64,000 nucleotides of DNA from Trabulsiella odontotermitis (GTDB taxonomy: Bacteria > Pseudomonadota > Gammaproteobacteria > Enterobacterales > Enterobacteriaceae). The notes under the pieces are model-generated. The model saw only the letters and a list, made by a program, of their open reading frames with translations, did no database searches and was not told where the DNA came from. Shown piece by piece: positions 1 through 7,371 of this stretch. Each line of letters begins with the position of its first letter. The stretch's first letter is position 1. Position numbers and translations under genes: made by a program. The stretch spans positions 186,001 to 250,000 of the forward strand of contig NZ_LIFX01000004.1 in assembly GCF_001297775.1 (NCBI RefSeq), in the 5' to 3' direction.

Positions 1-79
1 ACTAATCTTAATTTGCCCCTTAGAGTGGATTAGGGCAAAAATAATAAACAGCCATTATCTGCACGATAATTTGACTCAG

Positions 80-111
80 GACCAGCGAACCCCATCGCTG
101 GTCTTTTTTTT
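80..111 (+). terminator. Intrinsic terminator, possibly phage tR'
   Basis: A perfect 9-bp stem (80-88 with 95-103) with a 6-base loop is followed by eight T residues. It lies just upstream of the methyltransferase and lysis genes. In lambdoid phages the late transcript starts near here and must read through a terminator called tR' under control of the Q antiterminator, so tR' is the likely role. No Q gene is visible in the window, so the assignment is inference. Confidence 0.75.
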
Positions 112-342
112 AAAGGCTGACTTAACTCATTGCCGATATATTCTATATTGACTATTTGCATTTAATTAGTCAGTTTCAAACGCCTCCATTAACTGGGGGC
201 TTCCTGCTGTGAAAATGGGCGGCTGGTGGGTGTTGTAGCACCCGACCAGCCATTCGCTCATGCTACAGATCACAAGCGAACCAAGGCCCACCGCTTTAGC
301 GCAAAAGCATAGTGAGCCTATCAGAGTCCCGCTTACTGATCT
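112..342 (+). other. Non-coding leader with a long hairpin
   Basis: The first 342 bases hold no convincing gene. Besides the terminator at 80-111 there is a strong hairpin at 221-251: arms 221-232 and 239-251 pair over 12 bp with one bulged G and a 6-base loop. No T-run follows, so it is not a terminator. It may be a structured part of the late leader RNA. A tRNA was considered and rejected because no T-arm or anticodon stem can be drawn. Confidence 0.4.
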
Positions 343-1395
343 ATGAAAAATACTGTAAAAATATCCAGTGTTGAGTTGATCAACGCTGATTGCCTGCTTT
401 ACCTCGCATCTCTTCCTGATGACTCCATTGACCTGATAGTTACCGATCCGCCTTACTTCAAAGTGAAGCCGGATGGATGGGACAATCAGTGGAATGGTGA
501 TGAGGATTATCTGCGCTGGCTGGATAGTTGCCTCGCCGAATTCTGGCGTGTGCTGAAGCCCGCAGGAAGTCTTTATCTGTTCTGCGGTCACCGGCTGGCA
601 TCAGATATCGAAATCATGATGCGTGAGCGCTTCAATGTTCTGAACCACATTATCTGGGCAAAGCCTTCGGGGCGCTGGAACGGCTGTAACAAAGAAAGCC
701 TGCGGTCTTACTTCCCGGCGACCGAACGCATCATTTTCGCAGAGCATTATCAGGGGCCATACAGCCCGAAGAGTGACGGCTTTGCGGAAAAGAGTACCGA
801 ATTAAAACAGCACGTTATGGCTCCGCTGATTTCATATTTCAGGGGCGCGCGTGATGCGCTGGGTGTGAGTTCAAAACAGATAGCCGATGCCACAGGAAAG
901 AAAAACATGGTGTCGCACTGGTTCGGTACCAGCCAGTGGCAGTTGCCGAACGAGCAGGACTATCTCAGGCTCCAGAATCTGTTTACCCAAACAGCAATGG
1001 ATAAACACCAGAACGGTGAACTTGAACAGCCGCACCACCAGCTGGTGGCGACGTGGCATTCGTTAAACCGAAAATATTCAGAGCTTCTGGAGGAGTATCA
1101 ATCTCTCCGGCGCTATTTCTCTGTGAATGTGACTGTACCCTTTACCGACGTATGGACACATAAACCCGTCCAGTTTTATCCCGGCAAGCATCCCTGCGAG
1201 AAACCGGCTGATATGCTGCGGCAGATAATCACTGCCAGCAGCAGGCCCGGCGATCTTGTTGCTGACTTTTTCATGGGGTCAGGTTCGACGATTAAGGCCG
1301 CTTTAGAGCTGGGTCGTCGTGCGGTAGGGATTGAACTGGAAACCGAAAGGTTCATCCAGACCGTCAACGAGGTGCGGGGGCTGACAGGGAAATAA
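343..1395 (+). CDS. Phage DNA N4/N6-aminomethyltransferase
   Basis: A 350-residue protein of the N6/N4 amino-methyltransferase family, which transfers methyl from S-adenosylmethionine to adenine or cytosine in DNA. The catalytic DPPY motif is near residues 35-38. The SAM-binding DFFMGSGST segment lies near the C-terminus (about 308-316), so the motif order is of the beta class. The central insert (about 150-265) could recognise the target sequence. There is no partner restriction gene, so it is an orphan enzyme, perhaps protecting phage DNA or altering host expression. It sits at the start of the late region ahead of the lysis genes, a place where lambdoid phages often carry such genes. The start at 343 lacks a strong ribosome site. 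Target sequence unknown. Confidence 0.85.
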   Translation: MKNTVKISSVELINADCLLYLASLPDDSIDLIVTDPPYFKVKPDGWDNQWNGDEDYLRWLDSCLAEFWRVLKPAGSLYLFCGHRLASDIEIMMRERFNVLNHIIWAKPSGRWNGCNKESLRSYFPATERIIFAEHYQGPYSPKSDGFAEKSTELKQHVMAPLISYFRGARDALGVSSKQIADATGKKNMVSHWFGTSQWQLPNEQDYLRLQNLFTQTAMDKHQNGELEQPHHQLVATWHSLNRKYSELLEEYQSLRRYFSVNVTVPFTDVWTHKPVQFYPGKHPCEKPADMLRQIITASSRPGDLVADFFMGSGSTIKAALELGRRAVGIELETERFIQTVNEVRGLTGK

Positions 1396-1461
1396 TTCAT
1401 GCGGGGCGGCTATGAGTCGCCTTTTATTTTCCCTCAATACACCTCAAGCAGGAGGTGTCGG

Positions 1462-1710
1462 ATGAAAAACATCATGCCTGACAAAATAGCTTCGGTGGTG
1501 GGGTATTGCACATCAGGTAGCCTCATCTGCTGGGGCAGTTTCGCCAGATGGGTGCAAGACCTTGACTGGAACATGATCGCTGTCATCGGCGGCTTCGTTA
1601 TTGGCCTGCTGACATTCTTCGTGAACTTCTATTTTAAACGCCGCCAGATCAAAGCCTATGAGGCGGCGCTGGAGCGCGGCTATATTACGCCCCCTCCTCA
1701 GGATAAATGA
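1462..1710 (+). CDS. Phage holin (class II/HP1-like)
   Basis: An 82-residue membrane protein with two hydrophobic segments (about 12-27 and 35-55) and a basic, charged C-terminal tail, as in small class II holins. Holins open the inner membrane at a set time to trigger lysis. The start at 1462 was chosen because a strong GGAGGT ribosome site lies 6 bases upstream; a longer in-frame reading from 1399 has no such site. The stop is 1 base before the endolysin start, so the two are translationally coupled. Confidence 0.8.
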   Translation: MKNIMPDKIASVVGYCTSGSLICWGSFARWVQDLDWNMIAVIGGFVIGLLTFFVNFYFKRRQIKAYEAALERGYITPPPQDK

Positions 1711-1711
1711 T

Positions 1712-2236
1712 ATGGCAGCGCTAAAGAAAGCTGGTGGTGCGGCCGGTATCATCTGTTCAGTTGCCGTAATTATCTCGATTGTGCTTGGAAACGGACATGT
1801 ACGAACCAATGAGCGCGGCCTCGAGTTAATCGGTAATGCAGAATCCTGTCGTCGTGATCCTTACGTTTGCCCTGCGGGTGTACTGACCGACGGTATGGGC
1901 AACACTCATGGTGTTAAGCAGGGCACCATTAAGAACGACCAGCAGATCGCGGCGGAATGGGAAGCAAACATCCTCGATGCTGAATCCTGCGTTAACCGTT
2001 ATGGCAATGGACGAAACCTGTCCGACGATACATTTAGCGCCGCCGTGTCGGTAACTTTCCGCTCAGGATGCGGCAATATGCGCGGCTCGACTATGTTCTC
2101 TTTATTCCGCAGCGGTGACCTGAAGGCAGCCTGTAATCAGTTTTCGCGCTGGGTGTTTGGTGGTGGGCGCGTTCTTCCTGGACTGGTTACGCGCGCCGGT
2201 AAAGAAGAGACTCTCTGTCTGGATGGTGTGAAATGA
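1712..2236 (+). CDS. SAR endolysin (GH24 lysozyme, R21/P1 Lyz-like)
   Basis: A 174-residue muramidase that cuts the peptidoglycan glycan strand. The N-terminus (about 10-27) is a weakly hydrophobic Gly/Ala-containing segment typical of signal-anchor-release endolysins, which use the host Sec system and are freed when the holin depolarises the membrane. The GH24 triad follows as Glu-x8-Cys-x5-Thr in the stretch starting NAESC and ending GVLT; Cys stands where T4 lysozyme has Asp, as in other SAR lysozymes. The start at 1712 directly follows the holin stop. The end overlaps the Rz start by 4 bases. Confidence 0.88.
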   Translation: MAALKKAGGAAGIICSVAVIISIVLGNGHVRTNERGLELIGNAESCRRDPYVCPAGVLTDGMGNTHGVKQGTIKNDQQIAAEWEANILDAESCVNRYGNGRNLSDDTFSAAVSVTFRSGCGNMRGSTMFSLFRSGDLKAACNQFSRWVFGGGRVLPGLVTRAGKEETLCLDGVK

Positions 2237-2790
2237 TTACCCTGGAAAATATCAAAGCTGCCTGGCGTCCGATATTGCTGGTGGTTGTCGTTACGATAAT
2301 CGCTGTGCTGTGTGTCCTGCTGGCAAATAGCCGCGCATACTTTGCCACTGTGCAGAGCGACAATAACGTTCTGCGCAATGACAACGCTCTGCAGGGGCAG
2401 GTTATCGCCACGCAGGCATTCAATTTCAACCGGTTTAATCAGGTAGCAGAGCATGCCAGCAGCCTCAATTCTCTGATTGATGTCAGCACCGATAAAACCA
2501 TTATTGAGTACCGGGAGATCCTTAAACGTGAGAAAACCTGTGATCTGCCTGTTCCTGCTGATGTCGCTGGTGGGTTGCTCGACTACGCGAACAGTTTACG
2601 TACCAGCGCAATGCACACCGATTCCGGGAACGCTGACGCAGCCAGTGATAGCGCCACTTCCACCAGCTCGCTGACATATTGCCAGGCAGTTTTGTGGATT
2701 AAGCCGCTGCTTGCCGCTATCGACAAGGCGAATAACCAGTTATCTGGCATACGAGAAATAGAGAAATCCAGATCATCGCAAGGAGATTAA
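2233..2790 (+). CDS. Rz: Inner-membrane spanin Rz (i-spanin)
   Basis: A 185-residue protein with one N-terminal membrane anchor (about 13-31) and a long periplasmic part predicted to be helical. It fits an i-spanin, which pairs with the Rz1 lipoprotein to fuse inner and outer membranes at the last step of lysis. It starts inside the endolysin stop (ATGA overlap). The Rz1 reading frame is embedded within it, the diagnostic arrangement of lambdoid spanins. Sequence similarity to lambda Rz itself is low, so the call rests on position, topology and the embedded lipoprotein. A second, broken Rz of a different, lambda-like type lies 700 bases downstream. Confidence 0.72.
   Translation: MITLENIKAAWRPILLVVVVTIIAVLCVLLANSRAYFATVQSDNNVLRNDNALQGQVIATQAFNFNRFNQVAEHASSLNSLIDVSTDKTIIEYREILKREKTCDLPVPADVAGGLLDYANSLRTSAMHTDSGNADAASDSATSTSSLTYCQAVLWIKPLLAAIDKANNQLSGIREIEKSRSSQGD
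2528..2674 (+). CDS. Rz1: Outer-membrane spanin Rz1, embedded in Rz
   Basis: A small proline-rich lipoprotein wholly inside Rz in another frame. The best start is GTG 2528, 10 bases after GGGAG at 2513-2517. It gives a 48-residue product with a short signal peptide and lipobox LVGC, so the Cys near residue 17 would be acylated. The mature part is about 32 residues and rich in Pro, as in known Rz1 proteins. Alternative ATG starts at 2477 and 2480 would put an unlikely hydrophilic extension before the signal peptide. Its role is the outer-membrane half of the spanin complex. Confidence 0.7.
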   Translation: MRKPVICLFLLMSLVGCSTTRTVYVPAQCTPIPGTLTQPVIAPLPPAR

Positions 2791-2813
2791 AACTCTGTCC
2801 CCATACGGGTGTG

Positions 2814-2839
2814 AACCTGTGTCGCAGGGGTTATTTTTT
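2814..2839 (+). terminator. Possible weak terminator after the lysis cassette
   Basis: A short imperfect stem (AACCTG with CAGGGGTT, GG bulged) is followed by ATTTTTT. It lies between Rz and the moron promoter and could separate the two transcripts. The stem is weak, so confidence is low. Confidence 0.35.
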
Positions 2840-2863
2840 AAGAAAAAATCGGCCAGAACCGGG

Positions 2864-2892
2864 TTGATTGATGGAAAGGGGAAATGTATAAA
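2864..2892 (+). promoter_or_regulatory. Sigma-70 promoter of the moron gene
   Basis: TTGATT (2864-2869) and TATAAA (2887-2892) are separated by exactly 17 bases, close to the consensus. It lies 36 bases before the ATG of the secreted-protein gene. An own promoter inside the late operon suggests expression from the silent prophage. Confidence 0.7.
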
Positions 2893-2927
2893 AAGAAAAA
2901 CCTTTCACCTCAAATGGATTTTGAAAA

Positions 2928-3467
2928 ATGCGTAAATCAATATTGGTTATGTGCTCGGTATTTGCTGTAAGTTCTTCTGTTGCATGGGCTGCAGATAGTT
3001 CCTCGGGAAATGCCGTGAAAGAAGGAGTCGGTTCTTTCGTTACAGATATGGTGTCCACAGGAAAAGACGCGCTTGCCGGGGTAGTTGAAGGGGTCGATGC
3101 TGGTCGAAAAGAAGGCGAGAGCGCGGACGGTGCGAAAGTGGTGACGAATAAAAATGATTTTCAAGAACTAATAAAGGTCACCGTTATAAAAACCGAACAA
3201 CTTGAAGGGCAAAAAACGCAATTGACCATTGCGGTGCGTAACGATAATGACTTTCCGGTTCGTATGTCCGGACTTAATGAGCCAAAGAATGTGGTTTTGA
3301 TTGACGCAGACGGTTTCTCCTATTCCCTGAGTAATCAAATTGCTCAGGGAAGAGATATCACTGCTTTACCAAAGTCATTGACCCGCGTCCGCTTTGTGTT
3401 CAGTGATGTAGAAGGAGGACCCTCCACACTCCGACTTTATGAAACCGACATAGTGGTGCCTAAATAA
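2928..3467 (+). CDS. Secreted/periplasmic prophage moron protein, unknown function
   Basis: A 179-residue protein with a clear signal peptide: basic start, hydrophobic core, and AWA-AD cleavage near residue 22. The mature N-terminal part is Gly/Ser/Ala-rich. The C-terminal 100 residues look beta-rich, alternating hydrophobic and polar residues with the pattern of a small immunoglobulin-like or DUF4352-type domain; that is inference. I do not recognise the family. It has its own near-consensus promoter and is followed by an inverted repeat, the layout of a moron expressed during lysogeny. It occupies the Rz-cos interval, where lambda carries bor. A surface or periplasmic lysogenic-conversion role is plausible but unproven. 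Confidence 0.7.
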   Translation: MRKSILVMCSVFAVSSSVAWAADSSSGNAVKEGVGSFVTDMVSTGKDALAGVVEGVDAGRKEGESADGAKVVTNKNDFQELIKVTVIKTEQLEGQKTQLTIAVRNDNDFPVRMSGLNEPKNVVLIDADGFSYSLSNQIAQGRDITALPKSLTRVRFVFSDVEGGPSTLRLYETDIVVPK

Positions 3468-3492
3468 CTGATCCTAATACCGCTACACTTTA

Positions 3493-3527
3493 GTCAGCCC
3501 ATGCTTTCCATCGGGGAATGGGCTGAC
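3493..3527. repeat. Perfect 10-bp inverted repeat at the moron/Rz junction
   Basis: GTCAGCCCAT at 3493-3502 is repeated inverted at 3518-3527 with a 15-base loop. It has no T-run, so it is at best a Rho-aided terminator or processing site. It ends exactly where homology to lambda Rz begins, so it also marks the recombination joint. Confidence 0.7.
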
Positions 3528-3861
3528 GGTATCCAATGCCACAATCACCACGATGGAGGCCAGACAAACCGCGCTGGCGGCGCTGGATGCGAAATATACG
3601 AAGGTGTTAGCCGATGCAAAAGCTGAAAATGATGCTCTTGAGCGCAAACTTGATGCTGGTGGCCGGGTGCACGTCGCAGGCAGATGCCCTGTGCAAACCG
3701 CAACCAAAGCCACCGGCACCGCCGGCATGGGCGATGATGGCACCGTCGAACTCTCTCCAGTTGCTGGACGAAACATTCTCAGTATCCGATCCGGGATCAT
3801 CAGTGATCAAACAGCATTAAAAGCACTGCAGGAATACATCGAGACACAATGCTTAAAATAG
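3523..3861 (+). pseudogene. 5'-truncated lambda-type Rz spanin remnant
   Basis: In-frame homology to the C-terminal two-thirds of lambda Rz starts around 3523 (LTVSNATITTM...) and runs through ALDAKYTKVLADAKAEND to the natural end ETQCLK. The N-terminal membrane anchor that every i-spanin needs is missing; sequence before 3520 belongs to the moron segment. The open frame could be read from ATG 3553 (102 residues), but the product could not be membrane-anchored. It is the relic of an ancestral lysis cassette, displaced when the moron joined. Its embedded Rz1 frame is still open. Confidence 0.75.
3614..3820 (+). CDS. Second Rz1-like outer-membrane lipoprotein, inside the Rz relic
   Basis: A 68-residue frame embedded in the truncated Rz. 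It begins MQKLKMMLL, like lambda Rz1, has a signal peptide ending in lipobox LVAGC, and a proline-rich mature part (PPAPPAWAMM), as in lambda Rz1. It is intact although its partner Rz has lost its anchor, so it is probably an o-spanin without its own i-spanin. The C-terminal extension is a little longer than in lambda Rz1 (60 residues). Confidence 0.6.
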   Translation: MQKLKMMLLSANLMLVAGCTSQADALCKPQPKPPAPPAWAMMAPSNSLQLLDETFSVSDPGSSVIKQH

Positions 3862-3930
3862 ATGCAAATATGACGTGATCCTGATCGCAAAACACAATTT
3901 TTTATTATCTTGGCAAGATTGTTTATCTCT

Positions 3931-3970
3931 ATTCATATCTATTCATATCTATCCATATCTATCCATTCAT
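3931..3970 (+). repeat. Tandem 10-bp repeats (four units)
   Basis: Two exact copies of ATTCATATCT (3931-3940, 3941-3950) are followed by a one-base variant (3951-3960) and a degenerate fourth unit (3961-3970). The unit equals about one helical turn, so proteins bound to it would line up on one face. It lies just before the presumed antisense RNA and KilA-N gene in a 313-base stretch without a coding gene. Confidence 0.7.
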
Positions 3971-4049
3971 GTGTTTTAACTCTCTGAAAATATTTGTTTT
4001 ACTCAAGCCTTGTTGATGCGGGGCTTACTTTGTTTCTGAGTTTCACCGC

Positions 4050-4140
4050 GCATCTCACGCGCACTTCAACGAGAGCCTTTCAGTAAGCGATCCTGAGAAT
4101 AGCCGTTATAGGTGGCGACCTTCTCTCGGGCGGCTTTTCT
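4050..4140 (+). ncRNA. Probable C4-type antisense RNA in the KilA-N leader
   Basis: The leader of the KilA-N gene contains two stretches complementary to its own ribosome-binding region. Bases 4076-4089 match the complement of 4153-4166 (which includes the AAAGG ribosome site) at 12 of 14 positions. TCTCAC at 4053-4058 is the exact complement of 4141-4146. A further stem pairs 4070-4075 with 4123-4128. Paired a'/a and b'/b sites upstream of an antirepressor-type gene are the hallmark of the C4 antisense RNA of phages P1 and P7. Ends are approximate and no promoter was assigned. Confidence 0.5.
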
Positions 4141-4174
4141 GTGAGACAGGCTCGCTTTCTAAAAGGTTAACGCT

Positions 4175-4702
4175 ATGAAATATCCTACAGTGTCAGTAAA
4201 CGGCGTGTCTGTACGTGTCGATAGTGAGGGTAGATACAACCTGAATGATCTGCATTCTGCAGCCGTAGCTAATGGACAGGCTACTGAATCACAGCGTCCG
4301 AGTAACTTCACAAAAAGCAAATCAATCAAAGTGTTCGTTGATGAATTGACCGCCGCTACGAAAATAGCGGCGCTAAAAACCATTAATGGCGGCCCGAATC
4401 ATGGTGTCTGGGGACTGGAGTTAGTAGCTATCAGATATGCAGCGTGGCTGAATCCTAAGTTTGAGATCAGGGTTTACAACACGTTCCGTGAATGCGTTTT
4501 AGACGTCGTCAGTAACATGAACCGCCTAAACCGTCTTGACCTGCTGATCGCTTCCGAAGCAAAAGAGGTCAGTTCTTGTGCTAGGACAATGAACCGCTGG
4601 GGAGTTGGTGGCCGTAAAAAGCTTCTCAACGGCACACGTGATCGTATTGTCAGTCAGATGGATCCTGACATGGTTGAACTGATGGAAGTTAAACCTTATT
4701 GA
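4175..4702 (+). CDS. KilA-N domain protein, putative antirepressor
   Basis: A 175-residue protein with a KilA-N DNA-binding domain (about 1-115): the N-terminal sheet (VSVNGVSVRV), the NLNDLHSAA helix, and the GGPNHGVWGLELVAIRYAAWLNPKFEIRV core typical of the fold. KilA-N proteins in temperate phages are often antirepressors or regulators expressed on induction. The C-terminal 60 residues are basic and unassigned. The leader has complementarity fitting C4 antisense control, which supports an antirepressor-like role. Its place between lysis genes and cos is an accessory locus in lambdoid phages. Confidence 0.78.
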   Translation: MKYPTVSVNGVSVRVDSEGRYNLNDLHSAAVANGQATESQRPSNFTKSKSIKVFVDELTAATKIAALKTINGGPNHGVWGLELVAIRYAAWLNPKFEIRVYNTFRECVLDVVSNMNRLNRLDLLIASEAKEVSSCARTMNRWGVGGRKKLLNGTRDRIVSQMDPDMVELMEVKPY

Positions 4703-4869
4703 CAGGCACAACAAAAGCCATTCACTGAGAGGCATCAGCCAGCTAGGTAATCCAATCTTGACGGCCGGATCATGCGGAAATAGCTAAGCAATATCGAGAA
4801 ATAGTAGCGACCGCTGCGAATGAGTCGTAATTGGTAATCATTAACGTTTACGGGTCCTTTCAGGCATCT

Positions 4870-4930
4870 CGCTCAATTACGGGGCGGCGGCCTCGCAGAT
4901 TCTGGCGATGTATGACTTTTTTCAGGAGGT
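4870..4930 (+). other. Lambda-type cos site (cosN 4882-4893)
   Basis: The stretch at 4878-4895 matches lambda cosN. The 12 bases that would form the cohesive end are GGGCGGCGGCCT at 4882-4893; lambda and phage 21 have A at the ninth base. The downstream GATTCTGGCGATGTATGACTTT resembles the lambda flank. It lies between the lysis region and terminase, as in lambda. The 268 bases from 4703 to 4970 hold no gene; the rest is presumably cosQ and cosB, not resolved here. Confidence 0.82.
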
Positions 4931-4970
4931 TGGTTGTTGTTTTGTTGTCACTGATAAATAGGGAGCGGAG

Positions 4971-5477
4971 ATGGCTGTTTTGCTGAACAAATCAGATATG
5001 GCTTCCTCTCTCGGGATATCGGTGCAGGCTTTTGATAAATGGGGAGTTTTACCTGCACAACGCAAGGGCCGGGAGGTCCTCTACGATGTGAAATCTGTAC
5101 TCGAAAACCGACTGACTCATCAGCAGCGGAAACAACAACCTGACGATGAAAATACGGATCACGACAAGCAACTTCTGCTGGCGCGCATTGCGCTGACCGA
5201 AGAGCAGGCAATTGGCCAGAAGCTTAAAAACGATCGGGACAGCCGCCGCGTAGTGGATACCGAGTTTTGTACCTTCGCGCTTAGCCGAATTGCCGGAGAA
5301 ATTGCTTCTGTTCTTGATGCACTTCCCCTGTCAATACAACGGCGTTTTCCGGGAACGGAAGATCACCAACTTGCATTTATCAAAGCTGAAATTGCCAGAA
5401 CAATGAATCTTGCCGCCGGTGTCGGGGAAAAACTACCGGGTATCCTTGATGAATATATCCGAATATCAGATGAGTAA
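4971..5477 (+). CDS. Nu1: Terminase small subunit (gpNu1)
   Basis: A 168-residue homologue of lambda gpNu1, which binds cosB through an N-terminal winged helix-turn-helix and brings gpA to cos for cutting and packaging. The N-terminus (LNKSDMASSLGISVQAFDKW) is the helix-turn-helix, and the middle (about 55-95) is the charged helical assembly part. The GGGAGCGG ribosome site precedes ATG 4971. The end overlaps the proposed gpA start (5449) by 29 bases, as in lambda. It is intact, unlike its partner. Confidence 0.9.
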   Translation: MAVLLNKSDMASSLGISVQAFDKWGVLPAQRKGREVLYDVKSVLENRLTHQQRKQQPDDENTDHDKQLLLARIALTEEQAIGQKLKNDRDSRRVVDTEFCTFALSRIAGEIASVLDALPLSIQRRFPGTEDHQLAFIKAEIARTMNLAAGVGEKLPGILDEYIRISDE

Positions 5478-7371
5478 TATGGTCCGTTGCATTAGCGACG
5501 GGTTACGGGGGCTGGTTCGTCCTGTCCCGGTGAGTGTGGTTGAATGGGCTGACAAGCATTATTACCTCCCCAAAGAATCCTCCTACTAGGAGGGGCTCTG
5601 GAAAACATTGCCTTATCAGCGGGCGATCATGAACAGCATGGGGGCGGATTATATTCGTGTTGTGAATATCATCAAATCGGCCCGCGTCGGCTATTCCAAA
5701 ATGTTGTTGGCCACCTTCGCATATTTCACCGAGCACAAGCAGAGAAACCAGCTTCTTTTTCTGCCTACCGAAACGGATGCGGCGAATTTCATGAAGTCCC
5801 ACGTCGAACCGACAATTCGCGATGTTCCAGTGTTGCTGTCGCTGGCGCCATGGTTCGGTAAAAAACACCGCGATAATACCCTGGTCATGAAGAGGTACAG
5901 CCACGGCAAAATTTTCTGGTGCCTTGGCGGCAAGGCAGCAAAAAACTACCGCGAAAAATCTGTCGATGTCGTTGGTTATGATGAACTCGCATCGTTTGAT
6001 GAAGATATTGAGAAAGAAGGTTCTCCCACATTCCTGGGTGATAAGCGTATTGAAGGCTCTGTCTGGCCGAAATCCATTCGCGGGTCGACACCAAAACTTC
6101 GTGGCTCATGTCAGATAGAGCGTGCAGCCAGTGAATCTGAGCATTTTATGCGGTTTCATGTCCGCTGCCCGCATTGCGGTGAAGAGCAATATTTAAAATT
6201 TGGGGATAAAGAAACCCCGTTTGGCTTTAAGTGGGAAGCGGATAACCCGGCCAGCGTTTTTTATCTTTGCGAACATAATGCCTGCGTGATCAAACAGCAG
6301 GAACTGGACTTCACCAGCGCCCGCTATATCTGCGAGCGTACCGGGATTTGGACGTATGACGGTTTAAGCTGGTTTTCATCCTCCGGCGCTGACATTGCCC
6401 CACCGGAAAGTGTCACTTTTCATATCTGGACGGCTTACAGTCCTTTCACCACCTGGGTGCAAATAGTCCGCGACTGGCTGAAAACGAAAGGGGACACAGG
6501 TAAGCGCAAAACCTTCATCAACACGACGTTAGGTGAGACGTGGGAGCCCACGATCGGCGAACGTCCGGACGCCGAGACGCTGGAAGCGCGTAAGGAACAC
6601 TTCATCACAACTGTTCCGGATCGTGTCGCTTACCTTACTGCAGGAATTGACTCCCAACTGGACCGCTACGAATTGCGTGTCTGGGGATGGGGCCCGGGAG
6701 AAGAAAGCTGGCTTATCGACAGGCAGATCATCATGGGCCGTCATGATGATGAAGTCACGCTTCTCAGGGTCGATGAGGCGATCAATAAAGTCTATCCCCG
6801 GCGCAACGGTGTGGAAATGTCGATATCCCGCATCTGCTGGGATATCGGGGGTATTGATCCCACCATTGTTTATAAACGGTCGAAAAAACACGGTCTGTTC
6901 CGTGTCATTCCCGTCAAAGGGGCGTCGGTATACGGTAAACCGGTGGCGAACATGCCGCGCAAGCGTAACAAAAACGGCGTGTATCTGACGGAAGTGGGGA
7001 CCGATACCGCGAAAGAGCAGATTTACAACCGTTTCACTCTGGTTGCTGAAGGTGATGAACCGCTCGCCGGTGCTGTGCATTTCCCCAATAACCCTGACAT
7101 TTACGATCTGGCTGAGGCACAGCAACTGACCGCTGAAGAGCAGGTCGAAAAATGGGTTAACGGGCAACGAAAAATCCTCTGGGACAGTAAAAAGCGGCGT
7201 AACGAGGCGCTGGACTGCTTTGTCTACGCGCTGGCTGCGCTGCGGATCAGTATTTCCCGCTGGCAACTCAACCTTGATTCACTTCTGGTCAGTCTGCTGG
7301 AGGATGACGGCAATCCGAAAAATAACAAAACCCTGGCAGATTATGCCCGGGCTTTAGCCGGAGACGAATGA
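5449..7371 (+). pseudogene. A: Terminase large subunit (gpA) interrupted by an amber codon
   Basis: Read from ATG 5449 the frame gives MNISEYQMSN..., aligning without gaps to the start of lambda gpA, and continues to 7371 (640 residues against 641). Codon 47 is TAG (5587-5589), where lambda gpA has Gln (context KESAYQEG; here KESSY-stop-EG). One C-to-T change from CAG explains it. Downstream is a complete ATPase/endonuclease: KSARVGYSKM Walker A region, zinc-finger-like CPHCGEEQY and the KRRNEALDCFVYALAALR C-terminus. Reinitiation at ATG 5629 would give a protein lacking the N-terminal region that binds gpNu1. Unless the host suppresses amber codons, packaging should fail. Confidence 0.88.

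Noticed and set aside
205..295. A possible tRNA in the leader before the methyltransferase
   Set aside because: One long hairpin exists but no cloverleaf, T-arm sequence or anticodon arm can be drawn.
3931..3970. A short CRISPR-like repeat array
   Set aside because: Units are 10 bp and directly abutting with no spacers; this is a plain tandem repeat.
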